Positions 23,993 to 32,716 of a stretch of DNA of 64,000 nt are shown here, piece by piece; position 1 is the first letter of the stretch, and each line of letters starts with the position of its first letter. The stretch is taken from assembly GCA_019637805.1 (NCBI GenBank), contig JAHBVB010000001.1, positions 261,875 to 325,874 of the forward strand. The letters run 5' to 3'. The notes under the pieces were generated by a model. It was not told the DNA's origin. It saw nothing but the letters and a program-made list of their open reading frames with translations, and did not search any database. Made by a program: the position numbers and the translations under genes. The DNA is from Anaerolineales bacterium (GTDB taxonomy: Bacteria > Chloroflexota > Anaerolineae > Anaerolineales > UBA11579).

Positions 23993-24064
23993 GCCCCCAT
24001 AGCTCAGTGGATAGAGCACCGCCCTCCGGAGGCGGGGACCTGCGTTCGAGTCGCAGTGGGGGTA
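23993..24064 (+). tRNA. tRNA-Arg (CCG)
   Basis: A 72-nt cloverleaf: 7-bp acceptor stem (23993-23999 with 24057-24063, one G-U pair), D arm GCTC/GAGC, anticodon stem CCGCC/GGCGG with loop CTCCGGA (anticodon CCG), T arm CTGCG/CGCAG with TTCGAGT loop, and discriminator A. CCA is not encoded. It reads CGG arginine codons. Confidence 0.95.
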
Positions 24065-24067
24065 TAC

Positions 24068-24140
24068 GTTCGCCCTGCGGGCGAACTTCGGGAGTTGCTA
24101 GCCTGCTGCGCAGACTAACGCAACTCCATACGTTAGTCTG
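24068..24140 (+). repeat. Three clustered inverted repeats after tRNA-Arg
   Basis: Stem 1: 24068-24075 with 24079-24086 (GTTCGCCC). Stem 2: 24091-24098 with 24120-24127 (GGAGTTGC). Stem 3: 24111-24120 with 24131-24140 (CAGACTAACG). Stems 2 and 3 interlock, so they exclude each other. They could be part of tRNA 3' processing or termination, or a degraded repeat element. Confidence 0.6.
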
Positions 24141-24168
24141 TTGGGCAGACCAAGCTGATACAACAAAA

Positions 24169-24195
24169 AAGAGCCCGCCATGTAGGCGGGCTCTT
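24169..24195 (-). terminator. Terminator of the modA transcript
   Basis: An 11-bp stem (24169-24179 with 24185-24195), ATGTA loop; on the minus strand it is followed by a six-T run. It lies 24 nt after the modA stop. Confidence 0.85.
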
Positions 24196-24219
24196 GTATT
24201 TGGCGCTAGGTCTACGAGG

Positions 24220-25002
24220 CTACGGCCGCGGGCCAAAGCCCCACTTGGCTAAGATGGCCTGGCCGTCTGGGCTCAGCACGAAGTCGATGAACTGCTGCGC
24301 CAAAGCCGGCTGGCCGCCTTCCACTGCCGCGATGGGATAGACGGCGATCACATTGGCTTCGACAGGGATCTCGATCTGCAGCACCTGGCCCGCAATATCG
24401 GGGGTGACGTCTGAGGTATAGATGATGCCCGCGTCGGCCTCGCCCAGGGCGACCTTGGTGGCGACCTGGCGCACATTGGGCTCCTCAGAAACCAGGTTGG
24501 CATACACCGCCTGCTGATAGGCCGCATCCCCTAAAGCGGTGATGGCCTGGTCACTGTACTCACGGATGGGCACGTCCGGCGCCGCCAGCACCAGGCGCAG
24601 ATTGGCCTTGGCCAGGTCTGCCGGGGTCTGGATGCCGGCCGGGTTGTCGGCAGGCACCACGATCACCAAGCGATTGGTAAGGAACAAGACCGGCTCGCCA
24701 GAGATGCGCCCAGCCGCGGCGGCATTGGCCATCTGGGCCTGATTGGCGGAGGCGAAGACATCCGCCGGGGCGCCCTCGGCCAACTGCGTGGCCAGCTGGG
24801 AGGAGCCGCCGAAGTTGAACAGCACTTGGCTGCCGGCGTGCTGCGCTTCAAAGGCGGCGCCTATTTCAGTGAAGGCATCTGTGAGCGAAGAAGCGGCGAA
24901 GACGGTGACCTCACCGCTGGCCGCCGGGGCACAGGCCGCCAACACGGCGGACAAAACCATCAAACCGAGCACAATTGCATGAAGCTTGTCAAATCTTTTC
25001 AT
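24220..25002 (-). CDS. modA: Molybdate ABC transporter substrate-binding lipoprotein
   Basis: 260 residues from the ATG at 25002, with a lipobox (VLAACAPAA), a typical ModA start after it (GEVTVFAASSLTDAFTEIGAAFE) and oxyanion-binding Ser residues in AASSL and NFGGSSQLATQL. Later motifs PADVFASANQAQM and GEADAGIIYTSD are characteristic. It delivers molybdate or tungstate to the ModB permease, encoded divergently at 25608. Its start overlaps the stop of the PadR-like regulator by 4 bp, so regulator and binding protein form one operon. An AGGAGAAG site precedes the ATG. Confidence 0.95.
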   Translation of the reverse strand: MKRFDKLHAIVLGLMVLSAVLAACAPAASGEVTVFAASSLTDAFTEIGAAFEAQHAGSQVLFNFGGSSQLATQLAEGAPADVFASANQAQMANAAAAGRISGEPVLFLTNRLVIVVPADNPAGIQTPADLAKANLRLVLAAPDVPIREYSDQAITALGDAAYQQAVYANLVSEEPNVRQVATKVALGEADAGIIYTSDVTPDIAGQVLQIEIPVEANVIAVYPIAAVEGGQPALAQQFIDFVLSPDGQAILAKWGFGPRP

Positions 25003-25550
25003 TGCTTCTCCTGTATATGTGGGGAACTTGCCAGCATCGCTTCGCAGCGATCCAACCAATCCAGAGCCGCCTCAAGCTGTCCTTGCACAAAGTCCAGAAC
25101 CATCATCTCGCTGGGGGAGCCGGCCCGCTTCAACGCTTCCTGCACCTGCTGCAGCTGGGCCAGGCAGGCCTGTCGCTGCCGGGCGATCAAGTCACCAGCG
25201 GGCCTGCCCAGCAGACCGGCGATGTACAAGCGGCTGATGAACTGCACCCGAATTTGGCGCATGCTGGCAGAAAGCTGGGGCTGCTGCAGCCAGGCATCCA
25301 GCAGGCGCCGGCCATCCTCGGTCAAGGTGTAAACTCGCCGGGTGGGCGAACTGCCGGAACTGAAGTTCTGGCCGCGCACGGCCCCGCTGGCCTCCAGCCG
25401 CTTGAGCACGGCGTAGAGCTGGCTGCGGCTCAGCGTCCATACCCGACCCAGTTCGCTCTTGGCCTCGAAGTGCGCCAAGAGCTGGTAACCGTGCTGCGGG
25501 CTTGCGGCCAGCAAGCCCAGAATGGTTTCATCGGGCAAAGGAATGCGCAT
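24999..25550 (-). CDS. PadR-family winged-helix regulator in the molybdate locus
   Basis: 183 residues from the ATG at 25550. The N-terminal winged helix carries PadR landmarks (ETILGLLAASPQHGYQLLAHFEAK, shown in part; then SRSQLYAVLKRLEASGAV and RRVYTLTEDGRRLLDAWL). The C-terminal part (~95-183) is helical, as in PadR dimerisation domains. Molybdate uptake is usually controlled by ModE; here a PadR-like protein occupies that place, co-transcribed with modA and divergent from modB. A perfect 30-bp palindrome in the shared promoter region is its likely operator. The in-frame sequence upstream of 25550 overlaps modB and is not used. Confidence 0.87.
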   Translation of the reverse strand: MRIPLPDETILGLLAASPQHGYQLLAHFEAKSELGRVWTLSRSQLYAVLKRLEASGAVRGQNFSSGSSPTRRVYTLTEDGRRLLDAWLQQPQLSASMRQIRVQFISRLYIAGLLGRPAGDLIARQRQACLAQLQQVQEALKRAGSPSEMMVLDFVQGQLEAALDWLDRCEAMLASSPHIQEKQ

Positions 25551-25557
25551 GCTCAAA

Positions 25558-25587
25558 AGTCTATCATGGATTATTCCATGATAGACT
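25558..25587. promoter_or_regulatory. Palindromic operator between the PadR-like regulator and modB
   Basis: Two perfect 13-bp arms (25558-25570 and 25575-25587, arm AGTCTATCATGGA) with a TTAT centre, lying between divergent starts at 25550 and 25608. Its placement would block both promoters. It does not match the known ModE operator. Confidence 0.75.
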
Positions 25588-25607
25588 AATTTAGACTCAC
25601 CAGGACA

Positions 25608-26411
25608 ATGATTCCCTTTTGGCAAAAACTGCAATCCAGCCTGAGCGCCGGCCTCGGCCTGCTCTTGGGTCTGCTGCTGGTCCTGCCCATGCTGGCGGTC
25701 GTGCTGCGCGGGGTGGGTGTGGATTGGGGGCAGCTCGCCAGCCCGCAATTGCTGGCGGCCATCGGACTCAGCTTTCTCACCACGGGCCTGGCCACACTGT
25801 GCATCTTTGTGCTGGGCACGCCGATCGCCTATTTCCTAGCCCGGCGCAACTTCCCCTTCAAACGCGCCCTGACCGCCCTGATCGAACTGCCCATCATCCT
25901 GCCGCCTACGGTGGCCGGGCTGGCGTTGCTGCTGGCGCTGGGGCGCCGCGGCCTGTTCGGCGAAAGCCTGGAAGCCCTGGGCATCAGCCTGCCCTTCACC
26001 ACCGCAGCCGTGGTGATTGCCCAGATCTTCGTCGCAGCGCCCTTCTACATTCGGGCCGCGCAGACCGGCTTTCAGAGCGTGCCGCTAAGTGTCGAGGAAG
26101 CCGCCCGCATGGATGGGGCCAGCAACCAGCAAGTCTTCTGGAGAGTGACTTTCCCCCTGGCGGCCAACTCGGTGCTGACCGGCCTGTCGCTCAGCTGGGC
26201 GCGCTCGCTGGGCGAATTTGGCGCCACGCTGATGTTCGCCGGCAATATCACCGGCCGCACGCAAACCATGACCCTGTTCATTTACAACGCGTTCGAAAGC
26301 AACCTGGGAGCCGCCATCGCCGCCAGCCTGATCCTGATGAGTCTGGGATTTTTCACCATCCTGATCTCCCACCGACTGGCCGGTCCAAACAGCCAGCCGG
26401 ACCTTTTCTAG
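25608..26411 (+). CDS. modB: Molybdate ABC transporter permease
   Basis: 267 residues with about six membrane helices and the permease EAA loop visible as EEAARMDGASNQQVFWRVTFP (residues ~163-183). The segment ELPIILPPTVAGLALLLALGRRG (given by position ~87-109) and SLGEFGATLMFAGNITGRTQT are classic ModB signatures. It forms the membrane channel for molybdate with ModA. No ATPase gene (modC) follows: the next gene is gap, 96 bp on, with its own promoter. The ATPase must be encoded elsewhere or shared with another transporter. Confidence 0.94.
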   Translation: MIPFWQKLQSSLSAGLGLLLGLLLVLPMLAVVLRGVGVDWGQLASPQLLAAIGLSFLTTGLATLCIFVLGTPIAYFLARRNFPFKRALTALIELPIILPPTVAGLALLLALGRRGLFGESLEALGISLPFTTAAVVIAQIFVAAPFYIRAAQTGFQSVPLSVEEAARMDGASNQQVFWRVTFPLAANSVLTGLSLSWARSLGEFGATLMFAGNITGRTQTMTLFIYNAFESNLGAAIAASLILMSLGFFTILISHRLAGPNSQPDLF

Positions 26412-26465
26412 CCATAGAGTACGCGCAGGGGTCAAATATCACTTCTCGTTTGCCACAACGAGAAC

Positions 26466-26471
26466 TATAAT
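26466..26471 (+). promoter_or_regulatory. -10 box of gap
   Basis: TATAAT 36 nt upstream of the gap ATG, followed by a GGAGG ribosome-binding site. No clear -35. Confidence 0.5.
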
Positions 26472-26507
26472 TCGCGCAATTACCCACCTGTTTTTTCTGG
26501 AGGAAAC

Positions 26508-27512
26508 ATGGCACGCATTGCAATTAATGGCTTGGGACGCATCGGCCGCGCCGCGCTGCGCCTGATCATGGACACGCCCGAACTGGAAGTAGTGGCGGTT
26601 AACGATATCGCCCCAGCAGACAACATCGCCTACCTGGTCAAATACGACTCGGTGTATGGCCGCCTGGCGCATGAGGTTAGCGTGGACGGCGACACGCTGA
26701 AGGTAGGCAAGCAATCGATCAAGTTCCTCAGCGAGCGCGACCCCGCCCTGTTGCCGTGGAAAGAGCTGAACATCGACATTGTCATCGAAAGCACCGGCCG
26801 CTTCACGCTAAAAGAGGACGCAGGCAAACACATTGAAGCTGGCGCCAAGTATGTGATCATCTCCGCCCCCACCAAGAGCGAAGACGTGCCCACCGTGGTG
26901 TACGGTGTCAGTGAGCCGGTGGGCGAAGCCACGATCATCTCCTGCGCCAGCTGCACGACCAACTCGCTGACGCCGGTGGTGGAGGTGATTGGCCGCCACT
27001 TCGGCATCCAGAAGGCGATCATGACCACGGTGCACGCCTACACCGCCGGCCAGGGCATTGTGGACGGGCCGGATCCCAAGGAAGTGCGCCGCGGACGGGC
27101 CGGGGCGATCAACATCGTGCCCGCCAGCACCGGGGCCGCCAAGGCCACCACGCTGGCCCTGCCGCAGTACAAGGGCAAGTTCGACGGTGTGGCGCTGCGC
27201 GTGCCGGTGCCGGTCGGTTCGGTGTCCGATGTGGTCTTCCTGACCGAGAAGAACACCACGCCGGAAGAGATCAACAAGGTGCTGACGGATGAAGCCAATT
27301 CCAAGCGCTACAAGGGCATCATCCGCACCACCAACGACCCGATCGTCTCCTCCGATATCGTCGGCGATGCGCACGCCTGCATCATTGACATGCAGATGAC
27401 CAAGGTGGTGGACGGCAACCTGGTGAAGATCTTCGCCTGGTATGACAATGAATGGGGCTACACCAACCAAATGATCCGCAAGGCGGCTGAGATCGCCAAG
27501 CAAATGAAGTAA
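26508..27512 (+). CDS. gap: Glyceraldehyde-3-phosphate dehydrogenase
   Basis: 334 residues, full length. It oxidises glyceraldehyde 3-phosphate to 1,3-bisphosphoglycerate with NAD. The Rossmann start is INGLGRIGRAALR, the acidic residue after the second strand (VNDIAP) favours NAD over NADP, the catalytic Cys lies in SCASCTTNSL, and the partner His in TVHAYTAGQ. The C-terminal WYDNEWGYTNQM is conserved. A strong GGAGGAAAC site precedes the ATG and a terminator follows, so it is transcribed alone. The next two glycolytic enzymes (pgk, tpiA) are at 45.8-47.7 kb. Confidence 0.98.
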   Translation: MARIAINGLGRIGRAALRLIMDTPELEVVAVNDIAPADNIAYLVKYDSVYGRLAHEVSVDGDTLKVGKQSIKFLSERDPALLPWKELNIDIVIESTGRFTLKEDAGKHIEAGAKYVIISAPTKSEDVPTVVYGVSEPVGEATIISCASCTTNSLTPVVEVIGRHFGIQKAIMTTVHAYTAGQGIVDGPDPKEVRRGRAGAINIVPASTGAAKATTLALPQYKGKFDGVALRVPVPVGSVSDVVFLTEKNTTPEEINKVLTDEANSKRYKGIIRTTNDPIVSSDIVGDAHACIIDMQMTKVVDGNLVKIFAWYDNEWGYTNQMIRKAAEIAKQMK

Positions 27513-27522
27513 ATGCACAGAC

Positions 27523-27550
27523 AAAAAGGCCCGGGTTCCCGGGCCTTTTT
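27523..27550. terminator. Terminator between gap and the convergent lipoprotein gene
   Basis: A 13-bp stem (27523-27535 with 27538-27550) with A- and T-runs on either side, usable in both directions. Its right end touches the stop codon of the minus-strand gene. Confidence 0.9.
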
Positions 27551-28272
27551 TATTGGATGCCTTCGTACAACTCCGTCAAAGCGGCTTGCCCCAGCGGTCC
27601 TTGCAGGCAAGCCAGCAAAGCATGCGCGGCCCCCTGCGGCGGGGCGTCCGCCAGGGTCAGTACCGGCAGGCGCAGGTCCAGGCTGGCCAAGGAGATGCCT
27701 GGGCTGGCCCAGGCCAGGGGCAGCAGCCCCACCGCGTTGGCATCGGCCGCCACGGCGGCGGCCATTTCAGCCGGCGATGTGGTGAGCCGGGCGTCGCCCG
27801 CCACTTGGCCTTGCAAGATAGCGCGCTCAAAGGCCTGGCGGGTTTCATCTCCGGCAGGCGGCAGGTACAGGTTCACCTCTGCACTAGTCTGGCCCAGTTC
27901 ACTCCAGTTGGCTATCTGCCCCCGGAAGAGCTGTGCGACCTGGACAGCAGACAAATGGAGGAGGCGCTCAGAAGGCAGGGCCAGGGCCAGCTGCTCCCAA
28001 GCCACCTGGGCCACAAAGCCCGGTTCAGACGCGGGCTCGCCGAGTTGGAAATACAGATCCCACTCCGCCAGGTCCACCTGGTTGGGGTAGATGACCTGCA
28101 GATTGGCCGACAGACCCTCGTCGGCGGGCAGGCAGACGCCTATGGCGGCTTGCAGCGGGCGCGCCGCAGGGCTAAGGCCGATCTGCAGCGTGGTGGCTGG
28201 AGCCGAAGCCGGGTTGCAGGCCACTAAAAAGAAGCCCAGCAGTACGACGAAGCGAGACAACAACCCGCTCAT
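27550..28272 (-). CDS. Phosphate-binding-protein-like (PBP-like) lipoprotein
   Basis: About 240 residues from the ATG at 28272, which follows TAGGGAG and starts a lipoprotein signal (lipobox FLVACN). The body resembles the PstS/PBP-like fold: LQIGLSPAARPLQ at the start, the landmark VAQLFRGQIANWSELG (compare IFSGKITNWKEVG of PstS) and late AAVAADANAVGLLPLAWA. It is shorter than true PstS and lacks the usual SGT anion-binding loop, so the ligand may not be phosphate. No permease genes are adjacent; uppP lies 14 bp upstream on the same strand. Probably an orphan extracellular binding protein. Confidence 0.7.
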   Translation of the reverse strand: MSGLLSRFVVLLGFFLVACNPASAPATTLQIGLSPAARPLQAAIGVCLPADEGLSANLQVIYPNQVDLAEWDLYFQLGEPASEPGFVAQVAWEQLALALPSERLLHLSAVQVAQLFRGQIANWSELGQTSAEVNLYLPPAGDETRQAFERAILQGQVAGDARLTTSPAEMAAAVAADANAVGLLPLAWASPGISLASLDLRLPVLTLADAPPQGAAHALLACLQGPLGQAALTELYEGIQ

Positions 28273-28286
28273 CTCCCTAGAATACC

Positions 28287-29090
28287 CTAGCTGAAGTACA
28301 GCACCAGGCTGCCCAAGACAATGCAATAGACCGCGAAGGGCATGAAAGAGTTGCGCGACAAATAACCCAGCAGCCAGCGAATGCTGAAGTAGCCAACGAG
28401 TGCGGCGACCAGGAAGCCGCCCAGCAATGGCAGGCCCAGGGCGCCCGGGTTGGGCAAATGGCCCAGATCCCAAAAACCCACCGCTGCCGCCGCCGGCATG
28501 ACCGGCACTGACATGAGAAAGGCGAAACGAGCCGCATCACGCCGGGTGAAGTTCTGCAGCATGCCGCCGGCCATGGTGGCGGCCGAGCGCGAAACCGCCG
28601 GCAGCAGGGCCGCGGCCTGCGCCAGGCCGACCAAGAGCGCATCGTTCAGGTTGGCGTCCGCCAGCTGGCGGCTGCGCTTGCCCACCCACTCCGCCAGCAG
28701 CATCAGCCCGGCATTGATCAACAAAAAAACGCCAGTGAAGAACAGCCCGCTCATTTCACCGGCCATGCGGTCCTTCAGCGGCCAGCCGATTAAAACCGCT
28801 GGCACGGTGGCCAGCAAGATCATCCAGCCCAGGCGGGCCAGTGGGCCGGGCTGGCCCCGCAGGCCGGCCCACATATCAGCAGCAATGGCGCGGATGTCTG
28901 CCCAGTAATAGATCATGACCGCCAGCCAGGTACCCAGCTGGATAATGACGTCAAAAGTGAAGGCCACTTGGGCCTCCTGCTGAATGCCAAGCAGGTGGCG
29001 GGCCAAAATCAAATGCCCGGAGCTGGAAATGGGCAGAAATTCGGTGACGCCCTGAATTGCTCCAAGCAAAAGGACATGCAAAAATTCCAC
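28287..29090 (-). CDS. uppP: Undecaprenyl-diphosphatase
   Basis: 267 residues with about eight membrane helices. It removes one phosphate from undecaprenyl diphosphate to recycle the cell-wall lipid carrier. The first catalytic motif is intact (QGVTEFLPISSSGHL, with the Glu and Ser-Ser-Ser-Gly-His). The second motif, usually PGxSRSGxT, reads LPAVSRSAAT here: the Arg is kept but both Gly residues are Ala. Such a variant could change activity or substrate. The gene is followed 14 bp later by the PBP-like lipoprotein on the same strand. Confidence 0.9.
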   Translation of the reverse strand: MEFLHVLLLGAIQGVTEFLPISSSGHLILARHLLGIQQEAQVAFTFDVIIQLGTWLAVMIYYWADIRAIAADMWAGLRGQPGPLARLGWMILLATVPAVLIGWPLKDRMAGEMSGLFFTGVFLLINAGLMLLAEWVGKRSRQLADANLNDALLVGLAQAAALLPAVSRSAATMAGGMLQNFTRRDAARFAFLMSVPVMPAAAAVGFWDLGHLPNPGALGLPLLGGFLVAALVGYFSIRWLLGYLSRNSFMPFAVYCIVLGSLVLYFS

Positions 29091-29127
29091 AGCAACTAGG
29101 TTCGCTTTCTATTCGGGATAGTGAATC

Positions 29128-30249
<1,122 letters not shown>

Positions 30250-32619
30250 CTAAGGCGGCCAAACGAGGGGCACCACCAGCACCGCGACCAACATGACCAG
30301 CAGGGTCAGCGGCAGGCCCACTTTAGTGTAATCGCTAAAGCGATACCCTCCGGGGCCGAGCACCAGAAGATTGGCCGGGTGTCCCATGGGGCTGAGGAAA
30401 GGCATGGCCGAACCGAGCGCAATCGTGACCAGCAAGGCCTGCAGTGAAGTGTGCGCAGGCAGCGCGCCGCTGAGCGCCACAGTCGACATCAGCACGGCCA
30501 CGACCGGCGGCGGCACCACCTGAGACAGCAGGTTGCTGAAAAGGAACAGCGCGCCCAGGAAGATGGAGACCTGCCAGGCGCCGGCTTCGCTGAGCACAAG
30601 CTGGCCGAGCAATTCAGCCGCGCCGCTGGTCTGCATGGCGATCCCCAGCGGAAGCATGCCGGCGATCATGAAGACGGCCGGCCAGCGAATGGATCGCTGC
30701 GCCTCCTCCATGGTCAGGCAGTGGGTCAGCACCATGGCGGTCGCCCCAGCCAATGCGGCGATCTCGATGGGCAGCAGGCGCAGGCCGGCGGCCAGCACCA
30801 CGGCCGCCATGATCAGCATGGAAAGCAGGGCCTTTTCGCGGCGCGGCGACTCTTGGAGTTCTTCGGAAAGAATCAGGAAATCCTGCTCTTCGGCCAACAG
30901 TTTGATACGCGTGCGGTCCCCATAGAGCAGCACTGAATCGCCGTGGTGCAGGCGCATCTCGCGCAGGTTGGAGCGATAGGCCCGCCCGCCGTGCCAGATG
31001 GCCAGGATGTTCAAGCCATACTTCTCGCGGAACTTGAGTTCACGCAGGGTCTTGCCATTCAGCCGCGAATGGGGCGAGAGCACGGCTTCGACCAGGCCGA
31101 TTTCCACGCTCTCCAACTCATCCAACTGCGGGGTCAGGACTTCCTTGACCTCCAATTGCTGGATGGCCTGCAGCAGCTCCACATCTTCCAGCTTGCCTTC
31201 GACCACCAATTGATCGCCGGCGCGCAGGCGTTCTTTGGCCTTGGGCATCAGGCGCGTTTTGCCATTGCGCACGATGCCCAGCACCGACAAACCGAAAGCA
31301 TCGGCCAGTTCGCTTTGCGCCAGAGTTTTGCCCTCCAGGGTGGAGCCGGACGGCACGGTCAGCAGGAGCAAACGCTCCTGAAGTTCGTAGGCAGCCACGG
31401 CATTGGGTTCGCCGGGCGTGAAATCTGGCGAGGCACTGAGCCCATTCAGGTGTTTGCGGCTGGCCTGCACCAGAATCCGGTCGCCGGAGCGCAGGGGCAT
31501 GTCCTGAAAGTTGGTGCGCACCGGGCGCTCGCGCCAGATGGCGAGCACATTGGCCTTGTACTTCTTGCGGAAATCACATTGATACAAGCTCTGGCCGATC
31601 ACAGGCGAGCCGGGCGGCACGACCACTTCGGCCAGATCGACCTGGCTGGAGACCAGTTCTTTCACATCCAGTTTCAACTGCTCCTGCGGGGCGCGCTGCT
31701 TGCCATTGTCCAAGTGAAGCTGCTGGCCGGAGAGCAGATCCTGCAGCCAGTCCGATTTGCCCAGAACAAGCAGCTCATCGCCCTGCTGCAGGATGGTTTG
31801 AGAGCTGGGCGCGGTTTGGGTCAGGCCGGCGCGCTGGATGCTGACCACGTTCAGCTTGAGGGCGCTGCCCAGGCGGCTTTCCGCCAGGCGCTTGCCAGCC
31901 AGCGGGCTGCCGGGCGGCAGGCGCAGCACAAACAAGCGCTCTTCCAGGCCAAAGAGCTTGCCCGGTTCAGCGCCGGGCCATTCCAGGTTGCGTTCCCGGC
32001 GAGGCAGCAGATGGCGGCCGATGAGGACCATGAAGGCCACGCCCGCCAGGCTGACCGGCAGGCCGGTCAGCGCAAAGTCGAAGAAGCGGAACCCCTGGCC
32101 GGTGAACTCCTCCAGGGCATTGCTGACCAAGATGTTGGGCATGGTGCTGATCAGCGTGGTGGAGCCGCCCAAAACCGTGCCAAAAGCCAGCGGCATCAGC
32201 AGGCGCGCCGGCAGGAACTGGCGCTTGCGGGCCACCACGCTGATCACGGGCAGGAACATGGCCACGATGGCAGAGCTGTTCATAAAAGCCGAGAGCAGCA
32301 CCGCCAGCAACATGATCAGGGCGATCAGCCCGGCTTCGCCGCGCTGTTTGCTGGCCTGCAAAATGAAGCGGCCCAGCCAGTCCGCCACGCCGGTGCGCGC
32401 CAAGCCCAGCCCCAAAATGAACATGGCCCACACGGTGACTACGCTAGGGTTGCTGAAACCGGAAAGAGCCTCGGCAGGGGTAACCAAGCCAGACAAGGTC
32501 AGACTGAGCAGGACCAGGAGGGCGATCAGGTCGGCGCGCAGCCGCTCGAAAACCAGCAGCAGCAGCGCCACGCCTAAAATGCCCAGGGTTAAGGCAATTT
32601 CAACTGTCATGAATGGCAA
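30250..32619 (-). CDS. SLC13/DASS-family transporter with four RCK_C (TrkA-C) domains
   Basis: 789 residues. Helices at the N terminus (~1-210) and C terminus (~590-789) form the two halves of a divalent-anion/Na+ symporter (landmarks: SSAIVAMFLPVISVVAR, GGSTTLISTMPNILV and, in the second half, PFLSPMGHPANLLVLGPGGYRF). Between them are four RCK_C regulatory domains, each starting with a (P/S)-x-G/S-(S/P)-x-L-x-G-K/Q-x-L pattern (VLRLPPGSPLAGKRL, VVPPGSPVIGQSL, LTVPSGSTLEGKTL, VLSPHSRLNGKTL). Many relatives have two. Substrate may be sulfate, a dicarboxylate or another anion; this cannot be told. It is co-transcribed with tgt without evident functional link. Confidence 0.88.
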   Translation of the reverse strand: MPFMTVEIALTLGILGVALLLLVFERLRADLIALLVLLSLTLSGLVTPAEALSGFSNPSVVTVWAMFILGLGLARTGVADWLGRFILQASKQRGEAGLIALIMLLAVLLSAFMNSSAIVAMFLPVISVVARKRQFLPARLLMPLAFGTVLGGSTTLISTMPNILVSNALEEFTGQGFRFFDFALTGLPVSLAGVAFMVLIGRHLLPRRERNLEWPGAEPGKLFGLEERLFVLRLPPGSPLAGKRLAESRLGSALKLNVVSIQRAGLTQTAPSSQTILQQGDELLVLGKSDWLQDLLSGQQLHLDNGKQRAPQEQLKLDVKELVSSQVDLAEVVVPPGSPVIGQSLYQCDFRKKYKANVLAIWRERPVRTNFQDMPLRSGDRILVQASRKHLNGLSASPDFTPGEPNAVAAYELQERLLLLTVPSGSTLEGKTLAQSELADAFGLSVLGIVRNGKTRLMPKAKERLRAGDQLVVEGKLEDVELLQAIQQLEVKEVLTPQLDELESVEIGLVEAVLSPHSRLNGKTLRELKFREKYGLNILAIWHGGRAYRSNLREMRLHHGDSVLLYGDRTRIKLLAEEQDFLILSEELQESPRREKALLSMLIMAAVVLAAGLRLLPIEIAALAGATAMVLTHCLTMEEAQRSIRWPAVFMIAGMLPLGIAMQTSGAAELLGQLVLSEAGAWQVSIFLGALFLFSNLLSQVVPPPVVAVLMSTVALSGALPAHTSLQALLVTIALGSAMPFLSPMGHPANLLVLGPGGYRFSDYTKVGLPLTLLVMLVAVLVVPLVWPP

Positions 32620-32666
32620 ATCAGGGGCCGTTTGGCGGCGTACCTAGCCATTATACCGTTTGGCTG

Positions 32667-32672
32667 TATAAT
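32667..32672 (+). promoter_or_regulatory. -10 box of the lysine aminotransferase gene
   Basis: TATAAT 44 nt before the ATG at 32717; a GGAG ribosome-binding site lies between. No good -35 box. Confidence 0.5.
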
Positions 32673-32716
32673 GCCGACAACCCCCACCCATGTTCGATTT
32701 TTGGAGATAGAACTCG

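Noticed and set aside
25619-26470. A 283-codon ORF in another frame of modB
   Set aside because: modB in the other frame has all permease motifs; this frame gives a Pro/Arg/His-rich product.
29050-29127. Possible regulatory RNA between tgt and uppP
   Set aside because: The gap is only 37 bp and shows no structure beyond a weak stem.
30943-32577. A 544-codon plus-strand ORF opposite the SLC13/RCK transporter
   Set aside because: It is antisense to a clear membrane transporter; its product is Gln/His/Ala-rich without domains, as expected from a GC-rich complementary frame.
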